Positions 17,573 through 28,008 of a stretch of DNA of 64,000 bases are shown piece after piece. The notes below the pieces were generated by a model. That model saw nothing but the letters and a program-made list of their open reading frames with translations, was not told the origin of the DNA and did not search any database. Numbering within the stretch: position 1 is the first letter of the stretch; the number at the start of each line of letters is the position of its first letter. Source of the stretch: Rickettsiales bacterium (GTDB taxonomy: Bacteria > Bacteroidota > Bacteroidia > Cytophagales > Cyclobacteriaceae); assembly GCA_002729235.1 (NCBI GenBank), contig PBTY01000098.1, positions 1 through 64,000 on the forward strand. Reading direction: 5' to 3'. A program made the translations under genes and the position numbers.

Positions 17573-18829
17573 CTAATAAATGGACGACAGATTCGGAGAT
17601 AAATAATTTTGTTCTCTGTCGTAGGCTAAGGCTCCACTTACATCGAGAAACTCGATAAATGAGATGAGTAACTCATTGTACGTAGATATTTTTTGATTAC
17701 TTAATTCAATTTTATACTGTTCGAATTTTAGAATCCCTTCTGGACTTGGGTTTTGTTTGATTCTTTCCAGGATTACTTCCGATCGGATCATTTTGTCTTG
17801 AATGAGTTCAAATAGTTGATAATGGGAATTAATCCTTGTTCTGATTGATTCTAATTCAAAATCAACTTCCTCATATGTTTGAGTAACATCGTTTTCACTC
17901 TCAATAAGATCAAAACGATCTCGGGCCAAATCAGCTTTCTTTTTGTTGACAATAGGTATGGAAACTCCTAGTTGAAACCCCATGTGATCATTGAATGTAG
18001 ACCCCTGATCCAGGTCCATATTAGCTTGTATAAAACCAATATTGCCGAACGACTCTGATTTACTGACCTGATATTCTCTTCTTTTTAGATCAAGTTTTGA
18101 ATCAGCCAACGCCTTGTGAATGTTCTGTAAGCTCCCAGTGTCCTGAGAAAATACGAGCTGAAGAATTTTTTCTGGAGCAATCATTTCCCACTTATCCCAG
18201 TTGAGCTCTCCAGTAGATTCCTTTTGGATGGGTGTATTGGTCTCCTGGTGTTCCAATATGAGGTTGGCTTTTTTAACCTCTAGCTCCGTTACATTAGACT
18301 CAATATCGATTAAGTCGATAGGGTCAATGTTTTTGCTTTTAGTCAATTCATTATTGATGGATAGGCTCTTTAATTCCAGCTCTTTATCTAGCCACTGAAG
18401 TCTTTGATACTGATAAAAACTATTGATGAGCAGGAGATACCTTCTTTTCAGTTCCTTTCCAATGGCCAGTGTATAATTGATCTCACTAACTTCTTTTAAT
18501 TGATTTTGATAAGATTTATTTGCTCGAATTTCCCACGGATTGGTTGGTGAAACACGAAAGCGATAATCATCAATCGTTTCGTCATAATGTTGAGCTCTGG
18601 CTCTCACCTCAACTTCTCTTATCCAGGATGACTTTATCGGGTCGTCTGCCAGGAAGGTTTTTTCCTGTTCGAATCGTTTTACTCTGGTTACTTCAAATGC
18701 TCCACTCAGAAATTCGTCAACAAAGGAACTTTGTTGGCTGAAAGCTATGTGTGATAATCCGAAGCAACTAATTGCAAGACTGAGACCAATGCTTTTAATA
18801 ATCCAATATGACAAATACTTTCTCTCCAT
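17573..18829 (-). CDS. TolC-like outer-membrane channel protein
   Basis: A 418-residue protein with an N-terminal signal segment (IIKSIGLSLAISCFGLSH) and long amphipathic helices with heptad patterns, plus the short beta segments (GNIGFIQANMDL, MGFQLGVSIPIVN) that mark TolC/OEP barrel strands. It would give a trimeric outer-membrane channel joined to the HlyD-like adaptor encoded just upstream, whose reading frame it overlaps by 35 bases. No inner-membrane ABC or RND pump is adjacent; the first operon gene is DUF4956. Sequence similarity to TolC is low, so the call rests on architecture and context. Confidence 0.72.
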   Translation of the reverse strand: MERKYLSYWIIKSIGLSLAISCFGLSHIAFSQQSSFVDEFLSGAFEVTRVKRFEQEKTFLADDPIKSSWIREVEVRARAQHYDETIDDYRFRVSPTNPWEIRANKSYQNQLKEVSEINYTLAIGKELKRRYLLLINSFYQYQRLQWLDKELELKSLSINNELTKSKNIDPIDLIDIESNVTELEVKKANLILEHQETNTPIQKESTGELNWDKWEMIAPEKILQLVFSQDTGSLQNIHKALADSKLDLKRREYQVSKSESFGNIGFIQANMDLDQGSTFNDHMGFQLGVSIPIVNKKKADLARDRFDLIESENDVTQTYEEVDFELESIRTRINSHYQLFELIQDKMIRSEVILERIKQNPSPEGILKFEQYKIELSNQKISTYNELLISFIEFLDVSGALAYDREQNYLSPNLSSIY

Positions 18830-19787
18830 TTAAAAACTTGCTTTCTTCTGGTATTTGTATAAATATCTCTCTACCCCAGGATGGTAGTTGATCAAAAGTT
18901 CTTAACCGATCTGGATATTCAATAATTCTACTACCAATCTCTACGATAGTGCCTTTGATCTTGTATTGTCGGTTTGTGGATTCCACCAGCACTTCTGTGC
19001 CACTCACCAAATCAATGTTATTATGTTCATTAGTAAAGGCCCGGATAATGGTTGGATTGTTTTCATAAACTGACAGCATACTCGTATAGGAGGGGACCAA
19101 CTGATCAATTTCTACCTGGATACTGCCAATTGCTCCATCTACTCTGGCAAATTGAATTAGCTCGGACTCCTCTTCCTTGAGCAGTTTGATTTCTTTTTCA
19201 AGCAGTTTGATTTCTGCATTAGTATTGGTTTGTTCCAGCTCAAATACGGAATTGATTTCGCTTAGTTTTAGTCGATATTCTCGGTCAAGCAAACCTTTTT
19301 CTTCTTCCAATAAGGCTAATTTGTTTTGCAAGATTGAGTCAGGAGTAGACTTGTAGGCGACATTTAACTGCGTAAAATCTCCGAGGATTTTATCTCTTTG
19401 GTCCAGGGTAATTTTGATTTCCTCAATTTCGGCGGCTAGCTGCTTCTTTTTGAGGTCGTACTCCAGGTCATTGAGGAATTGTTTATTCTCCTTTTGGAGC
19501 TCTCTTTTGTTTTGATTACTTCTCAACAAAGTAATTTTGTTTTCAATATTTTCCTTTTCCAACAAAAGGTCTGGACGTTCCACTTTCAATAGCCGATCCC
19601 CAACATTTACTTGCTGACCGGGCACTACATATATTTCTTTCACCCGAACCGTTTTTTGAAAGCTGACTGTGTAGCTATTAGGCTCTACTTCAGCTAGAAT
19701 GGCTGATGAATCTTCAGAGTTGAAGGCGATGAATGCTAGGACGATAGCGAGACAAATCCAAAAGACAAATAACAAGTAATTTTTCAT
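18795..19787 (-). CDS. HlyD/MFP-family periplasmic adaptor
   Basis: A 330-residue protein with an N-terminal membrane anchor (YLLFVFWICLAIVLAFIAF) and a first half-lipoyl strand (VKEIYVVPGQQVNVGDRLLK at about 50-69). A long coiled coil spans about 75-215, rich in Glu, Lys and Leu, followed by a C-terminal beta-barrel region (GTEVLVESTNRQYKIKGTIV). This is the standard layout of adaptor proteins linking an inner-membrane machine to TolC. It begins one base past the DUF4956 stop and overlaps the TolC-like gene. Confidence 0.85.
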   Translation of the reverse strand: MKNYLLFVFWICLAIVLAFIAFNSEDSSAILAEVEPNSYTVSFQKTVRVKEIYVVPGQQVNVGDRLLKVERPDLLLEKENIENKITLLRSNQNKRELQKENKQFLNDLEYDLKKKQLAAEIEEIKITLDQRDKILGDFTQLNVAYKSTPDSILQNKLALLEEEKGLLDREYRLKLSEINSVFELEQTNTNAEIKLLEKEIKLLKEEESELIQFARVDGAIGSIQVEIDQLVPSYTSMLSVYENNPTIIRAFTNEHNNIDLVSGTEVLVESTNRQYKIKGTIVEIGSRIIEYPDRLRTFDQLPSWGREIFIQIPEESKFLNGEKVFVILDY

Positions 19788-19788
19788 G

Positions 19789-20466
19789 TTAGATCTTATC
19801 TAGATTATCGTCGCGCTCTATTCTAATGTTAGATAATCCCTCTTCTTCCTTGAGCCTCACAAATAATTGGTTTCTGTCAGTTCCTTGTTTCAGGATTATA
19901 AAGTATCCTAGACGTGTCCCAGTTTTGGTACTGTTGAGGTTTGTTAACCTGATAAAATCACAATATTCGTTGAGAATATTTGTGAGATTTCCCTCGTCAT
20001 ATTGGTTGTCGAGTGTGAGCTGTAAGGCACTTTCTCGAGATATAGTTGTCTCACCAAATTTTGAAAAATGGAGTAGCATGGCGATGAAGCAAAATACCAC
20101 TGTGCCAGCAAGTGCTATGGAATAGCCATATACTCCGGCAGCCACTCCTACTGATAGCGTGGAGAATATGAAGATAATGTTACGTGGGTTTTTAATGTTG
20201 ACACGAAAGCGGATAATTGCGATGGCTCCAATGATCCCAAATCCAGCAGCTACATTGTTTCCAACTGCCATGATGACCATGCAACTCACCACAGCACTCA
20301 ATATCATGGCCTGAAAGAAATTCCTGGAAAAGGCCATTTCCTTGTTGGTGAGATAATAAGTGAAGGCTATTGCCGAGCTTAATATGAACGATAATAGTAT
20401 AGAAAATAAGGCCACTTTGAATGAGGGGTACTCATACAAAGTTTCTTTAGTTAGTGATTCGAGCAT
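19789..20466 (-). CDS. DUF4956 membrane protein
   Basis: A 225-residue protein with about four to five membrane segments (about 18-145), including the DUF4956 hallmark GNNVAAGFGIIGAIAIIRFR and the adjoining NPRNIIFIFSTLSVGVAAG. A soluble C-terminal domain follows (about 150-225). DUF4956 proteins are often encoded near VTC polyphosphate-polymerase domains and CotH kinases; neither is here. It heads a three-gene operon with an adaptor and a TolC-like channel, which suggests it is the inner-membrane part of a trans-envelope complex. Confidence 0.85.
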   Translation of the reverse strand: MLESLTKETLYEYPSFKVALFSILLSFILSSAIAFTYYLTNKEMAFSRNFFQAMILSAVVSCMVIMAVGNNVAAGFGIIGAIAIIRFRVNIKNPRNIIFIFSTLSVGVAAGVYGYSIALAGTVVFCFIAMLLHFSKFGETTISRESALQLTLDNQYDEGNLTNILNEYCDFIRLTNLNSTKTGTRLGYFIILKQGTDRNQLFVRLKEEEGLSNIRIERDDNLDKI

Positions 20467-20648
20467 CCGTTTTACTTAACATTCCCTTAACAATATAAAG
20501 GGATATATTGGTATAACGATACTTGATTTGCTTAATTATTTAGAAGTTTTTTGTGATCAGAGTTTATTGAAAACGCTTTTAAAAACTAGTCAATCTTATT
20601 GGTTGAATAGATCAAATTGTTGGTTGATTGATAGATTATGTTCATTGA

Positions 20649-21497
20649 TCAAAGTGCTTGAAGACAAGATTTCAAACTATCTCTCCAGTGAGGAATATTT
20701 TTTTGAAATATTTCTTCAAATTTTGATTTATCCATCACACTATAGTGAGGACGCGCCGCTAGAGTAGGGTATTTCTCCGTTGGAATTGGGTGAACCTTAG
20801 TGCCAATTGATTTGTATTCAAAAATGGCACAAGTGAAATCATACCATGAAGCAACGCCTTGATTGCTATAATGATATAAGCCGTACTCTTCACTTCCTGA
20901 ATCAATGATTTCCAAAATCGATAGTGCCATGTCTCTCGCATAGGTAGGTGAGCCAATCTGATCAGCAATGATGTTTAGCTCATCTCTACTTTCGGACAGC
21001 TTAATCATTGTTTTGACGAAATTATTACCAAAAGTGGAGTACAGCCAGGAAGTTCTGAAAATGAAATATTTGGTAAGAGCACTTGTTACTTCATGCTCTC
21101 CATTCAGTTTGGATACACCATAGTAATTGACAGGCGCAGTAGGTTGATCCTCTTTCAATGGTTTGCAGGAGGTTCCGTCAAAAACAAAATCGGTTGATAT
21201 GTGGAAGAGCGTTACGTTATGTTCCTGACATAGCTCTGCCAGATTCTTAGACCCTGTCACATTAATGGCATCACATCTTTCTTTGTCTTCTTCGGCCTTG
21301 TCAACAGCAGTGTAAGCTGCACAATTGATGCAGTAGTCAAATTGACCTTCTGCAAATGCAACACCAAGGCTTTCTTTGTCCGTAATATCCATCTCGGGAT
21401 AATCTGAAAATGTGAATTTGAAAGATGGAAATTGGCTTATTAGATCCTGTATTTCTGAGCCCAATTGACCTCCACTACCTGTTACTAAGATTTTCAT
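20649..21497 (-). CDS. rfbD: dTDP-4-dehydrorhamnose reductase
   Basis: A 282-residue extended short-chain dehydrogenase. The NAD(P)-binding loop GSGGQLGSEI is at residues 7-16, and the catalytic YGVSKLNGE (Tyr-x3-Lys) lies near 125-133. The STDFVFDGT and RTSWLYSTFGNNFV segments match RfbD/RmlD. It reduces dTDP-4-keto-L-rhamnose to dTDP-L-rhamnose for surface polysaccharide. The other rml genes are not in the window. Its start overlaps the stop of the dehydrogenase gene upstream by four bases. Confidence 0.92.
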   Translation of the reverse strand: MKILVTGSGGQLGSEIQDLISQFPSFKFTFSDYPEMDITDKESLGVAFAEGQFDYCINCAAYTAVDKAEEDKERCDAINVTGSKNLAELCQEHNVTLFHISTDFVFDGTSCKPLKEDQPTAPVNYYGVSKLNGEHEVTSALTKYFIFRTSWLYSTFGNNFVKTMIKLSESRDELNIIADQIGSPTYARDMALSILEIIDSGSEEYGLYHYSNQGVASWYDFTCAIFEYKSIGTKVHPIPTEKYPTLAARPHYSVMDKSKFEEIFQKNIPHWRDSLKSCLQAL

Positions 21498-22714
21498 ATC
21501 TCTGTTCCTTCTGCGTAATCTCTTAAATATTCATAACGATCGGTTAGATCACCCGCATCTGTGATAGTAGCGCGTTTGATCACTTCCTTACTATCATTAC
21601 CAAGCAATTCTGGTAGCACGTTATTCAATAACTCATTTCCGAAACTCTCAGAAGCATCGCGTGGTAATTCACAGGGTAAGTTATCTACAGCCATCACGGT
21701 GATGTTACCTTCATCAGTAAATGCTGCCTCTATCTGATCGTCGCTTGGATTGTAGTCATATACTGGGTCTTCAATGGTACTTGGCTGCTTGGTGCTTGGA
21801 ATAGACCCTTCTATATCGCAAGTGATGTCTGCTATTACATGAATCTTGAAATCATTCTTTACAATATCTTCTCTTTTGAACAATACTGGGGAATGTGGAT
21901 CCCAATAAGCAGCAGCAATTAACAAATCTGCAGCATGTGCATATTTCAAAAAGTCTGAATCGTAGTTTTCTGGATTTTTATAGAACTCATGTCTGCTGAA
22001 TTCACCACCATCTTTTCGAATATGATAATCTCGAGTATTTAACTGTGTAAACACCGGTTCATTAAACTCTTTCGAAATAAACTCGGCAGGTGATACTTTA
22101 CGGATACCCATACCATGCATCACCTCCATCGAACCTTTGGCTACTCTTCCACCACCAGTTATAGCAATTTTGATTGCTGGTAGTTTGACTTTTCTATATT
22201 CAGTTTTTAGATCCTCCAAATCAAAGCATTCATGCGCAGGGCGTAAGTGGAAGAGGTTGTATCTGTTTCCATATGTAAGCACTCCATTATACGCTCCTAC
22301 TATTCCTGCCCATCTTCCAAATGCAATGATTCTCTTTCCTGATTGATCAGTCAATGTTTCATAGTCAACCATTCGGATCTTTTTGTCCAGAAGCTCACGC
22401 ATCAGTTTTTGGTTGTATGGTTGTTTCTTGATTGTATGGGAAAAGAAGAAGTAAGTTTTACCTTCTAGCAACGAGGGGATAGGAACTTCTTTTACACCGA
22501 GTAAAATGTCACAATCATCAACACTATCGACAATATGAATGTCTTCGTTTTGATAATCCTCATCAGAGAAACAACGTATGTCAGACGATTGGACAACTAG
22601 CTCCACATCCTTAAATCGCTCCTTCACTTGACGTGCCTGAAAAGGGGTGAGAGGTACACGACGATCTATAGGTACTTTTCCTTCTTTAATTATTCCAATC
22701 TTAACTGCTGCCAT
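21494..22714 (-). CDS. NAD(P)-dependent oxidoreductase of the alanine/saccharopine dehydrogenase type
   Basis: A 406-residue protein with the AlaDH/PNT N-terminal domain (IGIIKEGKVPIDRRVPLTP, the Arg and Pro pattern typical of the family) and a Rossmann domain near 190-300 (KIAITGGGRVAKGSMEVM). Related proteins are annotated as alanine dehydrogenase or as the lysine-ketoglutarate reductase/saccharopine dehydrogenase family; sequence alone does not settle the substrate. It is coupled to rfbD by a four-base overlap, with no obvious pathway link. A -7 element lies 29 bases upstream. Confidence 0.8.
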   Translation of the reverse strand: MAAVKIGIIKEGKVPIDRRVPLTPFQARQVKERFKDVELVVQSSDIRCFSDEDYQNEDIHIVDSVDDCDILLGVKEVPIPSLLEGKTYFFFSHTIKKQPYNQKLMRELLDKKIRMVDYETLTDQSGKRIIAFGRWAGIVGAYNGVLTYGNRYNLFHLRPAHECFDLEDLKTEYRKVKLPAIKIAITGGGRVAKGSMEVMHGMGIRKVSPAEFISKEFNEPVFTQLNTRDYHIRKDGGEFSRHEFYKNPENYDSDFLKYAHAADLLIAAAYWDPHSPVLFKREDIVKNDFKIHVIADITCDIEGSIPSTKQPSTIEDPVYDYNPSDDQIEAAFTDEGNITVMAVDNLPCELPRDASESFGNELLNNVLPELLGNDSKEVIKRATITDAGDLTDRYEYLRDYAEGTEI

Positions 22715-22742
22715 AGTGTTGTTTATAGTATCTTGACGCCCG

Positions 22743-22750
22743 CAAATCTA
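22743..22750 (-). promoter_or_regulatory. -7 promoter element of the dehydrogenase-rfbD unit
   Basis: On the minus strand TAGATTTG matches TAnnTTTG and lies about 28 bases before the start codon at 22714. No clear TTTG is seen at the expected upstream distance. Confidence 0.45.
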
Positions 22751-22759
22751 AACATTTTG

Positions 22760-23350
22760 ATGAGCTGGAATACATATCTATGGGTGGCATTGCTTTGGGT
22801 GCTTTATTTATTGATACACAGTGCCCTGGCTTCTGGTTTTATTAAAGCCAAAGTGCAGAATGGTTTGAGTTTGAATAATAGATGGTATCGATTTCTATAT
22901 AGTGTAATTAGTACAGTGGGTATTGGCTATGTATTCCTTGAATTGTTGGTTATGCCAAGTGAAGAGCTTTTTGTTTCTACTGGTTGGTTGAAATACGTTA
23001 GTATGACAATTGCGTCCTGGGGTGTGATTATTCTGGTCGTTTCTTTTCGTCACTTATCAGGGTTGGCTTTTCTTGGTATTAAAAAAGAAGAGGATAAAGG
23101 GTTAGTTACTGAAGGGCTTCACGGGTACATGAGACATCCAATTTACACTGGCACTATACTTATTTTAATGGGTATGTTTCTTTATCACCCAACCGATCTT
23201 ATCCTGGTGAGCGATTTGATTATTTTCATTTATCTACCTTTTGGAATCATGTGGGAAGAGCAAAAATTGATTGAAGAATTCGGTGATTCTTATTTGGAAT
23301 ATAAAAAACAGGTTCCTTCTTTGATTCCAAGACCCTTTTGGAAGAGGTAG
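22760..23350 (+). CDS. Isoprenylcysteine methyltransferase-like membrane protein (NnrU/ICMT fold)
   Basis: From the ATG at 22760 the product has 196 residues and about five hydrophobic segments. The C-terminal half holds the membrane methyltransferase signature GYMRHPIYTGTILILMG and MWEEQKLIEEFGDSYLEY, where the RHP and EE elements bind S-adenosylmethionine in ICMT relatives. A frame extending to 22628 exists, but it would overlap the divergent dehydrogenase gene and lacks similarity, so the internal ATG is preferred. Its substrate is unknown. Confidence 0.8.
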   Translation: MSWNTYLWVALLWVLYLLIHSALASGFIKAKVQNGLSLNNRWYRFLYSVISTVGIGYVFLELLVMPSEELFVSTGWLKYVSMTIASWGVIILVVSFRHLSGLAFLGIKKEEDKGLVTEGLHGYMRHPIYTGTILILMGMFLYHPTDLILVSDLIIFIYLPFGIMWEEQKLIEEFGDSYLEYKKQVPSLIPRPFWKR

Positions 23351-23407
23351 TCATGTGATTGGCGAGAATTTCGAGTTTTTTGGCGAGATCGTAATCAAGA
23401 AGATTGA

Positions 23408-23415
23408 TACATTTG
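23408..23415 (+). promoter_or_regulatory. -7 element before the first small membrane protein gene
   Basis: TACATTTG fits TAnnTTTG and stands 19 bases before the ATG at 23435. A TTTG occurs at 23379-23382, a spacing of 25, longer than usual. Confidence 0.4.
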
Positions 23416-23434
23416 ATATCTAAACCGACGCCCT

Positions 23435-23593
23435 ATGTTTTCAAAATCCACCAACTTGCACCCACTCGTATCTTATATAAGAAACTGGGAGGCATTCAAC
23501 GCTATTGATAGGAAGCTCTTTCATATTTTCATGCTTAAGTTACTTGGTGCATGCATCTCAACCATGCTGCTGATTTCCTATGTTACCTGGTGA
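23435..23593 (+). CDS. Small membrane protein, first of two tandem paralogues
   Basis: A 52-residue frame. Its N-terminal half contains HPLVSYIRNWEAFN and its C-terminal half is hydrophobic (LLGACISTMLLISYV), consistent with one membrane helix. It aligns along its length with the product of the next small gene at 23717 (shared HPLV-YI-NWE-FN pattern, then a Lys/Arg-rich link, then a hydrophobic helix). Similarity between the two is the main evidence that both are real. No function is known. Confidence 0.58.
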   Translation: MFSKSTNLHPLVSYIRNWEAFNAIDRKLFHIFMLKLLGACISTMLLISYVTW

Positions 23594-23716
23594 GTAACCT
23601 TTCTAATAGAATTACCCAATTTGATAGGGTTTACACCTAATCTCACTGCAGTTGCGAATCTGGGTAATTAGTTAAGGACGTAATTATCGCAAGTACTAAC
23701 TTCAAACATTAATTTT

Positions 23717-23866
23717 ATGGAAAGCAATAAACATCCTCTTGTCATTTATATTCAGAATTGGGAACGTTTCAATCAGGAATTAAGAAAGGAGAAGTTGATC
23801 CTGATGTTCAAGCTGTTTGGTTATGCTTTTGGTGCCGCCATTATCACAGCATTAATTTTCGCATAA
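23717..23866 (+). CDS. Small membrane protein, second tandem paralogue
   Basis: A 49-residue frame reading HPLVIYIQNWERFNQELRKE and then a hydrophobic stretch (FGYAFGAAIITALIFA). The tail would span the membrane once. It is a paralogue of the 23435 product and lies 123 bases downstream in the same orientation, just before a hairpin terminator shared with the converging YtxH gene. Too short for most gene finders, so it may be missing from databases. Confidence 0.62.
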   Translation: MESNKHPLVIYIQNWERFNQELRKEKLILMFKLFGYAFGAAIITALIFA

Positions 23867-23867
23867 A

Positions 23868-23898
23868 AAAACCTCAACCAATTCGAGGTTGAGGTTTG
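23868..23898. terminator. Terminator between small membrane genes and ytxH-like gene
   Basis: AAACCTCAACC and GGTTGAGGTTT form an 11-bp perfect stem with a 7-base loop. The T run is longest on the minus strand, so it best fits the end of the YtxH-like gene, but converging transcripts would both meet it. Confidence 0.88.
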
Positions 23899-23918
23899 TA
23901 AATAAATCAAACAGATTT

Positions 23919-24188
23919 TTATGCTTTAGCTTTCGCTTTGGCATTCTCTACAATACCTTTTGCTTCATCAATCAAGGCTTTTGATTTGGACGCATACTTG
24001 TCCACAACCTCATTGTATGAACCCTTGTAGGCATCAAGTTTCTTGTCAAGATTTTTTCTTGTCTTTTTGATGTCTTTCTCAATTTTTTTGAGCTTTTGCT
24101 TGCTTCCTTTTGGGTCTGCATAATAAGCAACTGCAAGTCCTGAAGCGATACCTGCTACGAATGTTAAAATTGTTTTACCTGCGCTCAT
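23919..24188 (-). CDS. YtxH-domain protein
   Basis: An 89-residue protein with one N-terminal membrane helix (ILTFVAGIASGLAVAYYADP) followed by a lysine-rich, probably coiled-coil tail with Ala/Lys repeats. The G-x-x-x-G helix followed by the DPKGSKQK turn is the YtxH signature. Family members are often stress-induced in other bacteria; the molecular role is not established. It is a single-gene unit with its own terminator. Confidence 0.85.
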   Translation of the reverse strand: MSAGKTILTFVAGIASGLAVAYYADPKGSKQKLKKIEKDIKKTRKNLDKKLDAYKGSYNEVVDKYASKSKALIDEAKGIVENAKAKAKA

Positions 24189-24282
24189 ATCTATAAAATT
24201 TTAAGTTCTAATTAGTAAAAAGTTCTATTATATGAACGTTTTAAACCTTGTATTGTTTGAGTTTGTCCAAACAATTACAGGA

Positions 24283-25259
24283 TTACGCTGATTTTAAGAT
24301 GCTGTTACGAGGGTGTTTTTTATATCTGAACCCGGATAAAAGCAGTGCCAAATCGTTGATGACAGCTGAACCAGTTGGAAGACTTCCAGCGCCTTTTCCA
24401 ATGAATGTTTGCTTACCTGAATAGCTGGCATCTACAACGATAGCATTGTTCTCATACTCTATTTCAAACAGGTCATCATTGGAGTTTATCAGCTCAGGCT
24501 GCACTTTGATGCTTGTTTTACCATTTTTTCGAGTAGCAGTTGCAATAGACTTGATTTTCAAGCCCTGGCTTTTTGCTAATTCATAAAAATGATCCTCCAT
24601 ATTGGTAATAGCTTCCAGTCTTACTTGCTGAAGGTCGGTTATGATTTCGCCAAAAGCGTGATAAGTCAATATGATCAATTTGTACAAGGCATCTTTTCCA
24701 GAAATATCCAATTCAGGATCACTTTCTGCGAAGCCTTTGTCTTGAGCTAACTTTAATGCCTCATAAAAAGATAAACCCTCTTCTCTCATTTTTGAAAGAA
24801 TGTAATTGGTTGATCCATTGAGAATGGCTCTGATAGATGAGATTTCTTGCTGCTTGAAAAACTGCTCCAGGTTATGTAAAATAGGTATTGATCCTGCAAC
24901 TGCCGCCTCGTATAAGAAAGGAGCTTCATATTGCTCATGCCATGTAGCTACTTCCTCTATGTGTTCAGCAATCATCTTTTTGTTGGCAGAGATTACACCT
25001 TTTCCAGAGGTTAAGGCAGTTTTGACGATCTCATAGCTCGCTTCAGCATCGTCAGTAAGCTCTACTATGATGTCAATCTCTGGATCATTTAACAAATCGC
25101 TTGCTTCCGTTGTGAAAACGACAGGATCCAGATTCCGGAGCTTGTCACGGTTTTTAATGCATACTGATTTGATACGTATGTCAAGGTGAGTATTGGTTTG
25201 CAAGGTTTGATAAAAACCCCTTGCTACTTCTCCAAAACCAAACAATCCAAGGACCTTTG

Positions 25260-25263
<4 letters not shown>
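24283..25263 (-). CDS. hom: Homoserine dehydrogenase
   Basis: A 326-residue enzyme reducing aspartate semialdehyde to homoserine. The NAD(P) loop GLFGFGEVARGF is at residues 6-17, the SANKKMIAEH element holds the catalytic lysine region, and the substrate motif ILNGSTNYILSKM plus GFAESDPELDISGKDA is typical. It lacks a C-terminal ACT domain, so threonine feedback through ACT is not expected. It is the last gene of the metY-metX-hom operon and overlaps metX by four bases, supplying the substrate of MetX. Confidence 0.94.
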
Positions 25264-27668
<2,405 letters not shown>

Positions 27669-27694
<26 letters not shown>

Positions 27695-27788
27695 CATTGC
27701 TGATGTAATCAGAAACAATAGAGTGATTGGTTTCACTGCCTTGCAATGAAACGTTTGCTTTCGCGAACGAGATTTTGTTGAATTTCAT
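27669..27788 (-). CDS. Cys/Met-rich leader ORF between SAM riboswitch and metY
   Basis: A 39-codon frame begins only 8 bases past the SAM aptamer and stops 113 bases before the metY ATG. The product begins MKFNKISFAKANVSLQ and ends NACCMCCMS: four Cys and two Met in the last seven residues. The concentration of codons for the pathway's own amino acids at the end of a short frame, in the leader of a homocysteine synthase operon, resembles leader peptides of amino acid attenuators. Translation is unproven; it might instead be a small cysteine-rich protein. I see no signal peptide. Confidence 0.6.
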
Positions 27789-27796
27789 AACTATCA

Positions 27797-27885
27797 ATTT
27801 ATCGTTCAGGGATTAGCACCTTCCCGTTTAGGGTGGGGGTTGCTAGCGCTTCTCAGAGCCTGTCTCTCAGCGCTTCTTTATAAAT
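27797..27885 (-). promoter_or_regulatory. SAM riboswitch (S-box/SAM-I type)
   Basis: On the minus strand the P1 arms ATTTAT (27880-27885) and ATAAAT (27797-27802) enclose GCGCTGAGAGACAGG, the GCTAGCAACC segment and AAGGTGCTAATCC. The last two are hallmark conserved stretches of the S-box core. GCGCT/AGCGC forms P2, and a hairpin precedes AAGGTGC as P3. The aptamer binds S-adenosylmethionine in known relatives. It sits in the metY-metX-hom leader, 8 bases ahead of the leader ORF, so P1 formation could directly affect initiation there. Confidence 0.9.
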
Positions 27886-27909
27886 CGATCTATTACCGAT
27901 TTGAGAGAG

Positions 27910-27940
27910 CAAACGTAACACGGAAAATTTAGTTTGCAAA
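27910..27940 (-). promoter_or_regulatory. Promoter of the metY-metX-hom operon
   Basis: On the minus strand TTTG (27937-27940), a 19-base spacer and TACGTTTG (27910-27917) match the Bacteroidota consensus fully. Transcription would start just before the SAM aptamer, placing riboswitch and leader ORF in the 5' untranslated region. Confidence 0.75.
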
Positions 27941-28008
27941 ATGAATTTTATAAAATGCGGAGTATCAAGAGGTTATTTGATTAATTTAAAGAGTCATACA
28001 TCCGCCAT

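Noticed and set aside
22628-22759. N-terminal extension of the membrane methyltransferase
   Set aside because: It would overlap the divergent dehydrogenase gene and its promoter and has no family similarity.
24250-24275. Inverted repeat ATTGTTTG/CAAACAAT downstream of hom as a terminator
   Set aside because: An 8-bp AT-rich stem without a following T run on the minus strand; too weak to call.
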